NCBI GenBank assembly: GCA_016861045.1 | Contig: BOKP01000004.1 | Coordinates: forward strand, 310,001 to 374,000 | Length of the DNA stretch: 64,000 bases | Source: Actinomycetes bacterium | GTDB lineage: Bacteria; Actinomycetota; Thermoleophilia; Solirubrobacterales; 70-9 | Reading direction: 5' to 3' | Shown here: in pieces, positions 33,632 through 41,065 of the stretch | Layout: each line of letters starts with the position of its first letter | Numbering within the stretch: the first letter of the stretch is position 1 | Program-made: the position numbers and the translations under genes | Notes under the pieces: model-generated | The model's input: the letters and a program-made list of their open reading frames with translations, nothing else | Databases searched by the model: none | What the model was told of the DNA's origin: nothing

Positions 33632-34411
33632 ATGGCCTCGTCCACGGGAACACTCCGAGTCGCGGTGATCGACCGCGACGGCGCCTTCACCAAGGTCCTC
33701 GCCACCCGGCTCGAAGCCGCCGGCTGGCAGTACCGGGTGCTCGGCTCCGCCGTTCCCGTCGACGAGCTCGTGGCGTTGAAGCTGAACGCGCTCGTCGTCG
33801 ACCTCTCCGTGCTGCCGGCGGGGGAGGCGTGGCCGTTTCTGGAGCGGGTCGCCGGGATGCTGCCGAGCCTCGGCGTGATCGTCTGCACGAACGGGTCGAC
33901 CGTCGCCCAGCGGGTTCGCGGGCTGCGGCTCGGCGCCGACGACTGGATCGTCAAGCCCTCCCACCCCGAGGAGGTGATGGCGCGGATCGAGGCCGTGGTC
34001 CGGCGTCGCCGGCGTCGCTCCGGCTCCGGCCCCGAGCGCGGGCCGCTCGTCGTCGGCGAGCTCGAGATCCGCGCCGACCGCTACCAGGCGTTCGTGGCCG
34101 GCCGCAGCGCCGACCTCACGCGGCGCGAGTTCGAGCTGCTGCAGGCGCTCGCCGACGCGCACGGCAGCGTCATCGAGCGCGGCGAGATCTACCGTCGCGT
34201 CTGGGGCTACGAGATGGCCCACGGCGACCGCTCCGTCGACGTCTTCATCCGCAAGCTCCGGATCAAGCTCGAGCGCCTGTCGCCCGGGTGGACCTACATC
34301 CACACCCACTTCGGGGTCGGCTACCGCTTCGATCCCGAGCCGCACGACGCGAGCGCCGCCGCACCGGTGGCCGCGGCCGCGTCGCCCGACCGGACGCCGG
34401 TCGACGCCTGA
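33632..34411 (+). CDS. OmpR/PhoB-type response regulator (orphan)
   Basis: This 259-residue protein has a receiver domain (about 8-125) and a winged-helix DNA-binding domain (about 145-240). The phosphoacceptor is probably D57 in ALVVDLSVL. The acidic pocket is D14 and D16 in VIDRDG, T in VICTNGS, and K in WIVKPSHPEE. The C-terminal domain has LTRREFELLQALA and HFGVGYRF. Start uncertain: ATG 33596 or 33632; the second gives the usual leader before the first strand. No histidine kinase gene is adjacent. It stands directly before a PHO box and pstS, so a PhoP/RegX3-like role is likely. Confidence 0.85.
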   Translation: MASSTGTLRVAVIDRDGAFTKVLATRLEAAGWQYRVLGSAVPVDELVALKLNALVVDLSVLPAGEAWPFLERVAGMLPSLGVIVCTNGSTVAQRVRGLRLGADDWIVKPSHPEEVMARIEAVVRRRRRRSGSGPERGPLVVGELEIRADRYQAFVAGRSADLTRREFELLQALADAHGSVIERGEIYRRVWGYEMAHGDRSVDVFIRKLRIKLERLSPGWTYIHTHFGVGYRFDPEPHDASAAAPVAAAASPDRTPVDA

Positions 34412-34422
34412 GCCGTCGCCGC

Positions 34423-34444
34423 GTTCACACCCTTTTCACAGCCG
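34423..34444 (+). promoter_or_regulatory. PHO box (two 11-base direct repeats) before pstS
   Basis: GTTCACACCCT at 34423-34433 and TTTCACAGCCG at 34434-34444 are direct repeats with exactly 11-base period. They match the actinobacterial PHO box consensus of repeated GTTCAC-type units bound by PhoP. The site ends about 52 bases before the pstS ATG. This supports phosphate-starvation control of pst by the regulator gene immediately upstream. Confidence 0.8.
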
Positions 34445-34496
34445 GGGAACAGGGCCGTAACAACGGTCCGCCGGCCGGCTGCCACGGTGGGCCCAG

Positions 34497-35492
34497 ATGC
34501 AATCCGAAGAAGGAGTCAAGCCCAAATTGAGCTCGCCAAGGTTCATCCTGACCGGCGCCTGCGCCGGCCTGCTTGCGCTCGCCGCGTCGGCGTGCGGAGG
34601 CGACGACAGCACCGGATCGGAGGGCTCGGGCCCGACGTCCGCCGGCCCGTCCGGATCGCTCCACATCGATGGTTCGAGCACGGTCGGCCCGCTCACCCAG
34701 GCGGTCGCCGAGCAGTTCAACGCCGCCAACCCGGACGTCGAGATCTCGGTCGGGGAGTCCGGCACCGGCGGCGGCTTCGAGAAGTTCTGTGCCGGCGAGA
34801 CCGTGATCAACGACGCCTCGCGCCCGATCGAGTCCGAGGAGAAGGCGCTCTGCAAGAAGGGCGGCATCGACTACGCGCAGGTCCAGGTCGCCAACGACGC
34901 GCTGACCGTCGTCCTCAACAACGCCAACCCGGTCAGCTGTCTGACCGTCGATCAGCTCGCTGAGATCTGGAGGCCGGACGACCCGGTCGGGAGCTGGTCC
35001 GAGATCGCGGGCCTGGACCCGCCGTTCGATGCGGAGGTCGAGCGATTCGGGCCGGGGACAGACTCCGGCACGTTCGACTACTTCACCGACGCGATCAACG
35101 GTGAGGAGGGGGTCCAGACCAAGGACTACAACAACGTCGGCGAGGACGACAACCAGACCGTCACCGGGGTCGAGGGATCGGAAGGGGGAATCGGCTACTT
35201 CGGCTACTCGTACTTCAAGGAGAACGAAGGCAACCTGAAGGCCGCCGAGATCGACGGAGGGGACGGCTGCGTCGCCCCCTCCGAGGCGGCCGTCCAGGAC
35301 GGGACCTACGCCCCGCTCGGCCGGCCGCTGTTCATCTACGTGAACAGGGACGAGCTGAACGGCGACGAGGCCCTCGGCCCGTTCGTCCAGTACTACGTCG
35401 ACAACGTCAACGAGATCTCCCCCCAGGTCGGGTTCATCCCGATGACCGGGGAGCAGCAGTCGATGGCGAAGTCGGCGGTCGCGGGAAGCTAG
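34497..35492 (+). CDS. pstS: phosphate ABC transporter substrate-binding lipoprotein
   Basis: This 331-residue protein has a signal peptide with a lipobox (LALAASAC), so it is anchored by lipidation at about C33. [18 protein letters not shown] and [13 protein letters not shown] are phosphate-binding loops of PstS. It captures phosphate outside the membrane. ATG 34497 gives an unusual acidic leader ([10 protein letters not shown]). A TTG at 34527 preceded by AAGGAG could be the real start and would give a cleaner signal peptide. It is the first gene of the pst operon, after a PHO box. Confidence 0.95.
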   Translation: MQSEEGVKPKLSSPRFILTGACAGLLALAASACGGDDSTGSEGSGPTSAGPSGSLHIDGSSTVGPLTQAVAEQFNAANPDVEISVGESGTGGGFEKFCAGETVINDASRPIESEEKALCKKGGIDYAQVQVANDALTVVLNNANPVSCLTVDQLAEIWRPDDPVGSWSEIAGLDPPFDAEVERFGPGTDSGTFDYFTDAINGEEGVQTKDYNNVGEDDNQTVTGVEGSEGGIGYFGYSYFKENEGNLKAAEIDGGDGCVAPSEAAVQDGTYAPLGRPLFIYVNRDELNGDEALGPFVQYYVDNVNEISPQVGFIPMTGEQQSMAKSAVAGS

Positions 35493-35510
35493 GCAGGTAG
35501 GGACGAGTCG

Positions 35511-36470
35511 ATGGCGGCGGGCGGCATCGTGGCTCCCCGTTCCGCGGCTCGCGCGAGGCCGCGGTTGGTGGCCGCGAGTCCCCGTTACGGGGAGAGGCTG
35601 ATCGTCGCGGGGCTCGCGGCCTGCGCGGCGATCTCCGTCCTCACGACGACGGCGATCGTCGTCTCGCTGATCATCCCGTCGGTCGAGTTCTTCGGCGAAG
35701 TGCCGATCACGGACTTCCTGTTCGGCACCGATTGGGGGCCGACCTTCACCCCGCCGACCTTCGGCGTCCTCCCGATCGTCGTCGGCACGCTCAGCATCAC
35801 GCTCTGGTCGCTGGTCTTCGCGATCCCGATCGGAATCGGGTCGGCGCTGTACCTGTCCGAGTACGCGAGCCGGCGCACGCGACGGATCGTCAAGCCGGTG
35901 CTCGAGGTCCTCGCCGGGGTGCCGACGGTGGCCTTCGGATTCTTCGCGCTCGTCTTCATCACGCCCCAGATCCAGAGGATCTGGCCCGGCTTCCTCGGCG
36001 ACGGCCCCGGCATCTTCAGCGCCCTCGCCGGCGGCCTCGCGATCGGGCTGCTGATCGTGCCGATCGTCGCCACGGTCTCCGAGGACGCGATGAGCGCCGT
36101 CCCGGGCGTGCTCCGTGAGGGCGCCTACGCGCTCGGCGCGACCAGGGCGAAGGTGTCGACCCGGGTCGTCCTCCCGGCCGCGCTGTCGGGGGCCGTCGCG
36201 GCGGTGATCCTCGCGACCTCGCGGGCGATCGGCGAGACGATGGTGGTCCTGCTGGCCGCCGGCAACACGCCGAACCTGACCTTCAACCCGATCGAGCCGA
36301 TCCAGGCGATGACCGCGTTCATCGCGACGACGGCCACCGGGGACATCGCGACCGGAACGATCGCCTACGAGGCGGTCTTCGCGGTGGCCCTGCTGCTGTT
36401 CGCGTTGACGCTGCTGATGAACGTCCTCTCGGTCAAGCTCGTGCGCAGGTACCGCGAGGTCTACGAGTGA
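35511..36470 (+). CDS. pstC: phosphate ABC transporter permease PstC
   Basis: This 319-residue protein has six membrane helices and an ABC permease domain. The cytoplasmic coupling motif is EGAYALGATRAKVSTRVVLP. Pore-lining and PstC-type features include IPIGIGSALYLSEYA and VPTVAFGFFALV. It forms the phosphate channel with PstA. ATG 35511 lies 18 bases after the pstS stop. It overlaps pstA by four bases. Confidence 0.95.
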   Translation: MAAGGIVAPRSAARARPRLVAASPRYGERLIVAGLAACAAISVLTTTAIVVSLIIPSVEFFGEVPITDFLFGTDWGPTFTPPTFGVLPIVVGTLSITLWSLVFAIPIGIGSALYLSEYASRRTRRIVKPVLEVLAGVPTVAFGFFALVFITPQIQRIWPGFLGDGPGIFSALAGGLAIGLLIVPIVATVSEDAMSAVPGVLREGAYALGATRAKVSTRVVLPAALSGAVAAVILATSRAIGETMVVLLAAGNTPNLTFNPIEPIQAMTAFIATTATGDIATGTIAYEAVFAVALLLFALTLLMNVLSVKLVRRYREVYE

Positions 36471-37402
36471 GCAGCTTCGAGCCCCGCACCGGCCGGGCGC
36501 AGGTGGCGCTCGCGGGGGCCCGCGGGGTCACTGCCGACGTCCTCAGCGGTCAGCCGCGCAGGGACGTCGTCCGCAACTCGATCTTCGGGGCGCTCCTCTT
36601 CCTCGCGGTCATCATCGCGCTCGCCGGCCTGGCGCTGCTCGTCGGCGACAACCTCGTCAAGGGCTGGCCGCGGCTCACTCCGGAGCTGCTCGGCAACGGG
36701 ACCTCGTCGCTGCCGGACAACGCCGGGCTCCACTCGGCGATCATCGGGACGCTCTGGATCATGGCCTTCGTGATCCTCTTCATCGTTCCGATCGGCATCG
36801 GGTCGGCGCTCTACCTCGAGGAGTACGCGAGCGGTGAGAGCAGGCTCGCGCGGGCGGTCGAGGTCAACATCCAGAACCTCGCCGCCGTGCCGTCGATCAT
36901 CTACGGCCTGCTGGGGCTCGCGTTCATCGCGAGGGGCCCGCTCAGCCTCGGGTTCACCGTGCTGACGGCTTCGATCACGCTGGCGCTCCTGGTGCTGCCG
37001 GTCGTGGTCCTCGTCGCCCGCGAGGCGATCCGGGCCGTCCCGCCCTCGATCCGCGAGGGCTCGCTGGCGCTCGGCGCGACGCGCTGGCAGACGACGCGCA
37101 AGCAGGTCCTGCCGGCGGCGATCCCGGGCATCGCGACCGGCGTGATCCTCGCGATCTCGCGGGCGATCGGCGAGACGGCGCCGCTGATCCCGCTCGGCGC
37201 GGCGACGTTCGTCACCTACGACCCGAGCGGCCCGATGAGCGGCTTCACGGCGATGCCGCTGGTCATCTTCAACTGGGTCAAGCAGCCGCAGCCGGAGTTT
37301 CAGGTCCTGGCGGCCGCCGGCATCGTGGTCCTGCTCGCCGTCCTGATCGCGATGAACTCGTTCGCGATCTGGCTGCGCAATCGATACGAGCAACGCTGGT
37401 AG
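36467..37402 (+). CDS. pstA: phosphate ABC transporter permease PstA
   Basis: This 311-residue protein has six helices with the same pattern as PstC: IPIGIGSALYLEEYA, VPSIIYGLLGLA and the coupling loop EGSLALGATRWQTTRKQVLP. The GTG start overlaps the pstC stop (GTGA), so translation is coupled. It pairs with PstC in the membrane part of the importer. PstB follows after nine bases. Confidence 0.95.
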   Translation: MSSFEPRTGRAQVALAGARGVTADVLSGQPRRDVVRNSIFGALLFLAVIIALAGLALLVGDNLVKGWPRLTPELLGNGTSSLPDNAGLHSAIIGTLWIMAFVILFIVPIGIGSALYLEEYASGESRLARAVEVNIQNLAAVPSIIYGLLGLAFIARGPLSLGFTVLTASITLALLVLPVVVLVAREAIRAVPPSIREGSLALGATRWQTTRKQVLPAAIPGIATGVILAISRAIGETAPLIPLGAATFVTYDPSGPMSGFTAMPLVIFNWVKQPQPEFQVLAAAGIVVLLAVLIAMNSFAIWLRNRYEQRW

Positions 37403-37411
37403 GAGAATGGG

Positions 37412-38320
37412 GTGAATGAACTGACCGAGGAGGGCTTCGGCCGGGAGGTGGCGAGCGGCGAGGACGGCTTGGTCCGCGGGAGCGAGGCTGCGATCGCCGT
37501 GCGGCCGACCCGATTCCGCAGCGCGGGCGAGGTCGAGGATCTCGAGACGGTCTTCGAGCTCGACGACATCTCCGTCTCCTACGCCGGGGTGCCGGCGGTC
37601 AAGAACGTCTCGCTCGATGTCTTCAGGAACGAGGTGACCGCGCTGATCGGGCCCTCGGGGTGTGGCAAGAGCACGCTGATCCGCTGCCTGAACCGGATGA
37701 ACGACCTGGTGCCCACCGCCGAGGTCACGGGCAGGCTCCTCTACCGCGGCGAGGACCTCTACGGGCCGAGGGTCGATCCGGTTCAGGTCAGGAAGCTGAT
37801 CGGGATGGTCTTCCAGAAGCCGAACCCGTTCCCGAAGTCGATCTACGACAACGTCGCCTTCGGGCCACGCATCCTCAGGATGAAGGGCGACCTGGACGAG
37901 ATCGTCGAGAATGCCCTGCGGAGCGCCGCGCTCTGGGACGAGGCCAAGGACCGGCTCGACGGCAACGCGTTCGGCATGTCGGGTGGCCAGCAGCAGCGAC
38001 TCTGCATCGCCCGCTGCATCGCCGTCGAGCCCGACGTGATCCTGATGGACGAGCCCTGCTCGGCCCTCGACCCGATCTCGACCGCCAGGATCGAGGACCT
38101 GATGATGGAGCTCAAGCGGGACTTCTCGATCGTCATCGTCACCCACAACATGCAGCAGGCCGCCCGGGTCTCGGACCGCACCGCGCTCCTGATGGTCGAG
38201 CTCGATGCGACCGAGCAGAACCGGTGGGGGAGGATCGTCGAGCACGACTCGACCGAGAGGATCTTCACGAACCCGTCCGATCCCCGGACCGAGGACTACG
38301 TGAGCGGGAAGGTCGGCTGA
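37412..38320 (+). CDS. pstB: phosphate ABC transporter ATPase PstB
   Basis: This 302-residue ATPase has Walker [11 protein letters not shown]-loop [12 protein letters not shown], signature [13 protein letters not shown], Walker [14 protein letters not shown] and H-loop [24 protein letters not shown] and [10 protein letters not shown] are PstB-specific. It has an N-terminal extension of about 45 residues over E. coli PstB. It uses ATP to drive phosphate import. It starts with GTG and is followed by phoU after two bases. Confidence 0.96.
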   Translation: MNELTEEGFGREVASGEDGLVRGSEAAIAVRPTRFRSAGEVEDLETVFELDDISVSYAGVPAVKNVSLDVFRNEVTALIGPSGCGKSTLIRCLNRMNDLVPTAEVTGRLLYRGEDLYGPRVDPVQVRKLIGMVFQKPNPFPKSIYDNVAFGPRILRMKGDLDEIVENALRSAALWDEAKDRLDGNAFGMSGGQQQRLCIARCIAVEPDVILMDEPCSALDPISTARIEDLMMELKRDFSIVIVTHNMQQAARVSDRTALLMVELDATEQNRWGRIVEHDSTERIFTNPSDPRTEDYVSGKVG

Positions 38321-38322
38321 CG

Positions 38323-39018
38323 ATGGCCGAGCGCGCGACCCGGCTCCACTACCAGGACGAGCTCGCCGACCTCGAGGGACGGGCGCTCGGCGGGCTCGAT
38401 CTCGTCACCGAGACGCTGACGCGGACGCTCGAGGCGATCGAGAGCTCCGACGTCGCGCTCGCCGCGCTGGTGGTCGCCGACGACGACCGGATCGACGGCC
38501 GCTACCTCGAGGTCCATCAATCGATCCTGACGCTGCTCGCAACCCAGCAGCCGGTCGCGACCGACCTGCGGCTGATCTCCGCCCTCCTCCACGTCATGAA
38601 GTCGATCGAGCGGATGGGCGATCAGTGCGTGAACATCGCCAAGGTGATCCCGCTGACCGGCAACGAGGCGCCGCGCGACGCCGAGATGATTCGCGACATC
38701 GTCACGATGGGCCGGCAGGCCGGTTCGCTGGTCATGCAGGCGAAGGTGGGCTTCGCCGAGCGAGACGTCGAGCTCTGCCGCGATCTCGTACGCCGGGACG
38801 ACGTCATCGACGACCTGAACCGGCGCTGCTTCGCGAGGGCGATCGAGATCGGCGACGAATTCGATGCCCGCGAGTGGGGGATCACGATGATGCTGGTCGC
38901 CCGGGCGCTCGAGCGGATCGGCGACAACGCCGTCGACATCGGCGAGCAGACCGCGTTCGTGGTCACCGGGCTGTTCCGGGAGTTCGAGGACGCGTCGCGT
39001 CCCGGGCCGATCGGCTGA
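38323..39018 (+). CDS. phoU: phosphate transport regulator PhoU
   Basis: This 231-residue all-helical protein has two three-helix bundles with metal-binding motifs ERMGDQCVNIAK and ERIGDNAVDIGE, as in PhoU. PhoU connects Pst transporter activity to the two-component phosphate sensor and prevents excessive uptake. The ATG at 38323 follows the pstB stop by two bases. The frame is open upstream within pstB. The next gene is ppx. Confidence 0.95.
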   Translation: MAERATRLHYQDELADLEGRALGGLDLVTETLTRTLEAIESSDVALAALVVADDDRIDGRYLEVHQSILTLLATQQPVATDLRLISALLHVMKSIERMGDQCVNIAKVIPLTGNEAPRDAEMIRDIVTMGRQAGSLVMQAKVGFAERDVELCRDLVRRDDVIDDLNRRCFARAIEIGDEFDAREWGITMMLVARALERIGDNAVDIGEQTAFVVTGLFREFEDASRPGPIG

Positions 39019-39064
39019 TCCGCCCGTTCCCGCCTGCGGCCTCTGGGATGATCAGCCGAGGTTG

Positions 39065-39970
39065 ATGCTCTGCGCGGCGATCGACATCGGGTCCAACACG
39101 ACGCGGGTGCTCGTCGCCGAGCCCGAGGCGGAGACGCTGCGGACGGTGATGGAGCAGCGCGCCTACACGCGGATCGGCAAGGACGCGACGAGGGGCGGCG
39201 GGGCGATCTCGGACGAGAAGATCGGCGAGGTCGCAGACGTCGTCTGCACCCAGGTCCGCCTCGCGCACGAGCTCGGCGCGGAGTTGATCCGCATCGTCGC
39301 CACGGCAGCGATCCGCGAGGCCGCGAACGGGGCCGAGGTCGCGGCCGAGATCGGCGCGGCCGCCGGCGTGCCGGTCGAGGTCCTCGGCGACCACGAGGAG
39401 GGCCGTCTGTCGTTCATCGGCGCGACCAAGGCACTGGGGCATCCGGTCGCCGGGGAGATCGCGGTCGTGGACGTCGGCGGGGGCTCCTCGGAGGTGACGG
39501 TGGGGACGATCGACGCCGGCGTCGACGCGGTGCATTCGTTCGCGATCGGCTCGGGGGTGCTCAGCGAGGACCTGATCGTCGGCGACCCGCCCGGGCCGGC
39601 CGAGGTCCGCAAGCTGCGGGAGCGGATCGAGGACTTCTTCGCGGAGGTCGAGCTCGACCGTCCCGACCAGGCGGTCGCGGTCGGCGGCAGCGCGACCTCG
39701 CTGCGGCGGCTCGTCGGCGCCGTGCTCGAGTACGAGACGCTGGAGCGAGGCGTGCGGGTCCTGACCAGCGACCCGGCGGCGGCGGTCGCGAAGCGGTTCG
39801 AGCTCGACCCGCGGCGGGTCGAGGTGCTGACCGCGGGCATCCTGCTGCTCGAGCAGTTCGCGCAGATGCTCGGCCGGCCGCTTCAGATCGGCAAGGGCGG
39901 CCTCCGCGAGGGCGTGATCCTGGAGATGCTGAACGACGGCGGCAGCGCGGCCGGCAGCCGCGCCGCCTGA
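39065..39970 (+). CDS. ppx: exopolyphosphatase, Ppx/GppA family
   Basis: This 301-residue protein has the actin-like ATPase fold. The P-loop is AIDIGSNTTRVLVAE; the second phosphate-binding motif is VVDVGGGSSEVTVG; and EEGRLSFIGATKAL fits the Ppx/GppA pattern. It hydrolyses terminal phosphate from polyphosphate or pppGpp. It is the short form of about 300 residues that occurs in actinobacteria. TTG 39062 directly before ATG 39065 is an alternative. It is 46 bases after phoU. Confidence 0.93.
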   Translation: MLCAAIDIGSNTTRVLVAEPEAETLRTVMEQRAYTRIGKDATRGGGAISDEKIGEVADVVCTQVRLAHELGAELIRIVATAAIREAANGAEVAAEIGAAAGVPVEVLGDHEEGRLSFIGATKALGHPVAGEIAVVDVGGGSSEVTVGTIDAGVDAVHSFAIGSGVLSEDLIVGDPPGPAEVRKLRERIEDFFAEVELDRPDQAVAVGGSATSLRRLVGAVLEYETLERGVRVLTSDPAAAVAKRFELDPRRVEVLTAGILLLEQFAQMLGRPLQIGKGGLREGVILEMLNDGGSAAGSRAA

Positions 39971-39990
39971 CGCCGGGAGCGGGCGGGACG

Positions 39991-40491
39991 GTGGCAAAGG
40001 CGCGGGAGGTCCCCGGCCTCGACCGCGACCTGCCCTTCGGCGAGGTCGCCGCCCGGGTGCTCGAGGTCCGCTGCCGCGAGCTCATCGACTCGTCCGCGGG
40101 CGTTCTCGACACGGCCGACGTCGAGCGGGTCCACGACATGCGCGTCGCCACGCGGCGCCTCCGGGCTGCGCTCGAGATCTTCCGGCCCTGCCTGCCCGCC
40201 GCCGCCGCGGCGACGTTGAAGGAGGTCAAGGGCCTTGCCGACGCGCTCGGCCGGCGCCGCGATGCCGACGTCGCGATCGCGATGCTCACCGACTTCGCCG
40301 CCGCGATGCCCTACCCCGACCGGCGCGGGATCGCGTCGCTGATCGACGAGTTGAGCGAGGACCAGCGGGTCGCCAACGGGGCGCTCGCCGCGCCCGCCGA
40401 TCCCCGGCACCTCGCCGGGCTCGAGGCCGCGATCGGCGGGCTGGCCGCTGCGGCCCGGGCCGCCGCGGCCGGCGGCGGGGAGCCGTCGTGA
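39991..40491 (+). CDS. half-length CHAD-domain protein (first of a pair)
   Basis: This 166-residue helical protein has the CHAD signature VHDMRVATRRLRAALEIF at about 49-66, with the basic residues that bind polyphosphate in known CHAD domains, and GRRRDADVAIAML. A usual CHAD domain has about 280 residues built from two such helical halves. Here the first half ends after 166 residues in an Ala-rich tail. The next gene begins at the stop (GTGA overlap) and holds the second half. Start GTG 39991, 20 bases after ppx. Confidence 0.85.
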   Translation: MAKAREVPGLDRDLPFGEVAARVLEVRCRELIDSSAGVLDTADVERVHDMRVATRRLRAALEIFRPCLPAAAAATLKEVKGLADALGRRRDADVAIAMLTDFAAAMPYPDRRGIASLIDELSEDQRVANGALAAPADPRHLAGLEAAIGGLAAAARAAAAGGGEPS

Positions 40492-41063
40492 AGGCGCGCG
40501 ACGTCGCCGGTCTCGACCCGGCCGGGCCCCTGTCCGCGAACGCGGCGCGGATCGTGCGGGTCCGCATCGACGAGCTGCGCTCGCTGGCCGCCGGGGCGCT
40601 CGAGCCGGGCGCCGCGCGGAGCCAGCACGACATGCGGATCGCCGCCAAGCGCCTCCGCTACGTGCTCGAGGCGACCGGGGGGTGCCTCGGCGCGCCGGCG
40701 GAGGCCGCCCGGCGGCGAGCGAGGGAGCTTCAGGACGCGCTCGGCGAGATCCACGACTGCGATGTCCTGCTGCCGCGAGTCGCCCGGCACCGCCGCGCCC
40801 TGCGCACGATCGACGCCGAGGCCGTGCGCGCCAGGGCCGGCGATGATCCCGACCTCGACCCGAAGCTCGCCGCGCGCGCGCCGCACCGGACCAGCTACCA
40901 CGGCCTCGACGTCCTCGAGGTCTACCTGCGGGCCCGCCGCGCCGTGCTCTTCGATCGCTTCGTCGCGCTCTGGGCCGAGATCGAGGAGCACGGTACCTGG
41001 GCCGATCTCATCGCCGTTGCGGAGCGTCCCGGCGGCGGCTCCGCCGCCGAGCGCGGTGTCTAG
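40488..41063 (+). CDS. half-length CHAD-domain protein (second of a pair)
   Basis: This 191-residue protein again contains the CHAD core, SQHDMRIAAKRLRYVLEAT, and ELQDALGEIHDCDVLL. Its start KARDVAGLDPAGPLSANAAR resembles the start of the upstream protein (KAREVPGLDRDLPFGEVAAR), which suggests that one arose from the other by duplication. Together the two would make a complete CHAD unit, perhaps as a heterodimer. CHAD proteins bind polyphosphate, which fits the location between ppx and ppk1. The ribosome couples the two genes through a four-base overlap. Confidence 0.85.
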   Translation: MKARDVAGLDPAGPLSANAARIVRVRIDELRSLAAGALEPGAARSQHDMRIAAKRLRYVLEATGGCLGAPAEAARRRARELQDALGEIHDCDVLLPRVARHRRALRTIDAEAVRARAGDDPDLDPKLAARAPHRTSYHGLDVLEVYLRARRAVLFDRFVALWAEIEEHGTWADLIAVAERPGGGSAAERGV

Positions 41064-41065
41064 AG

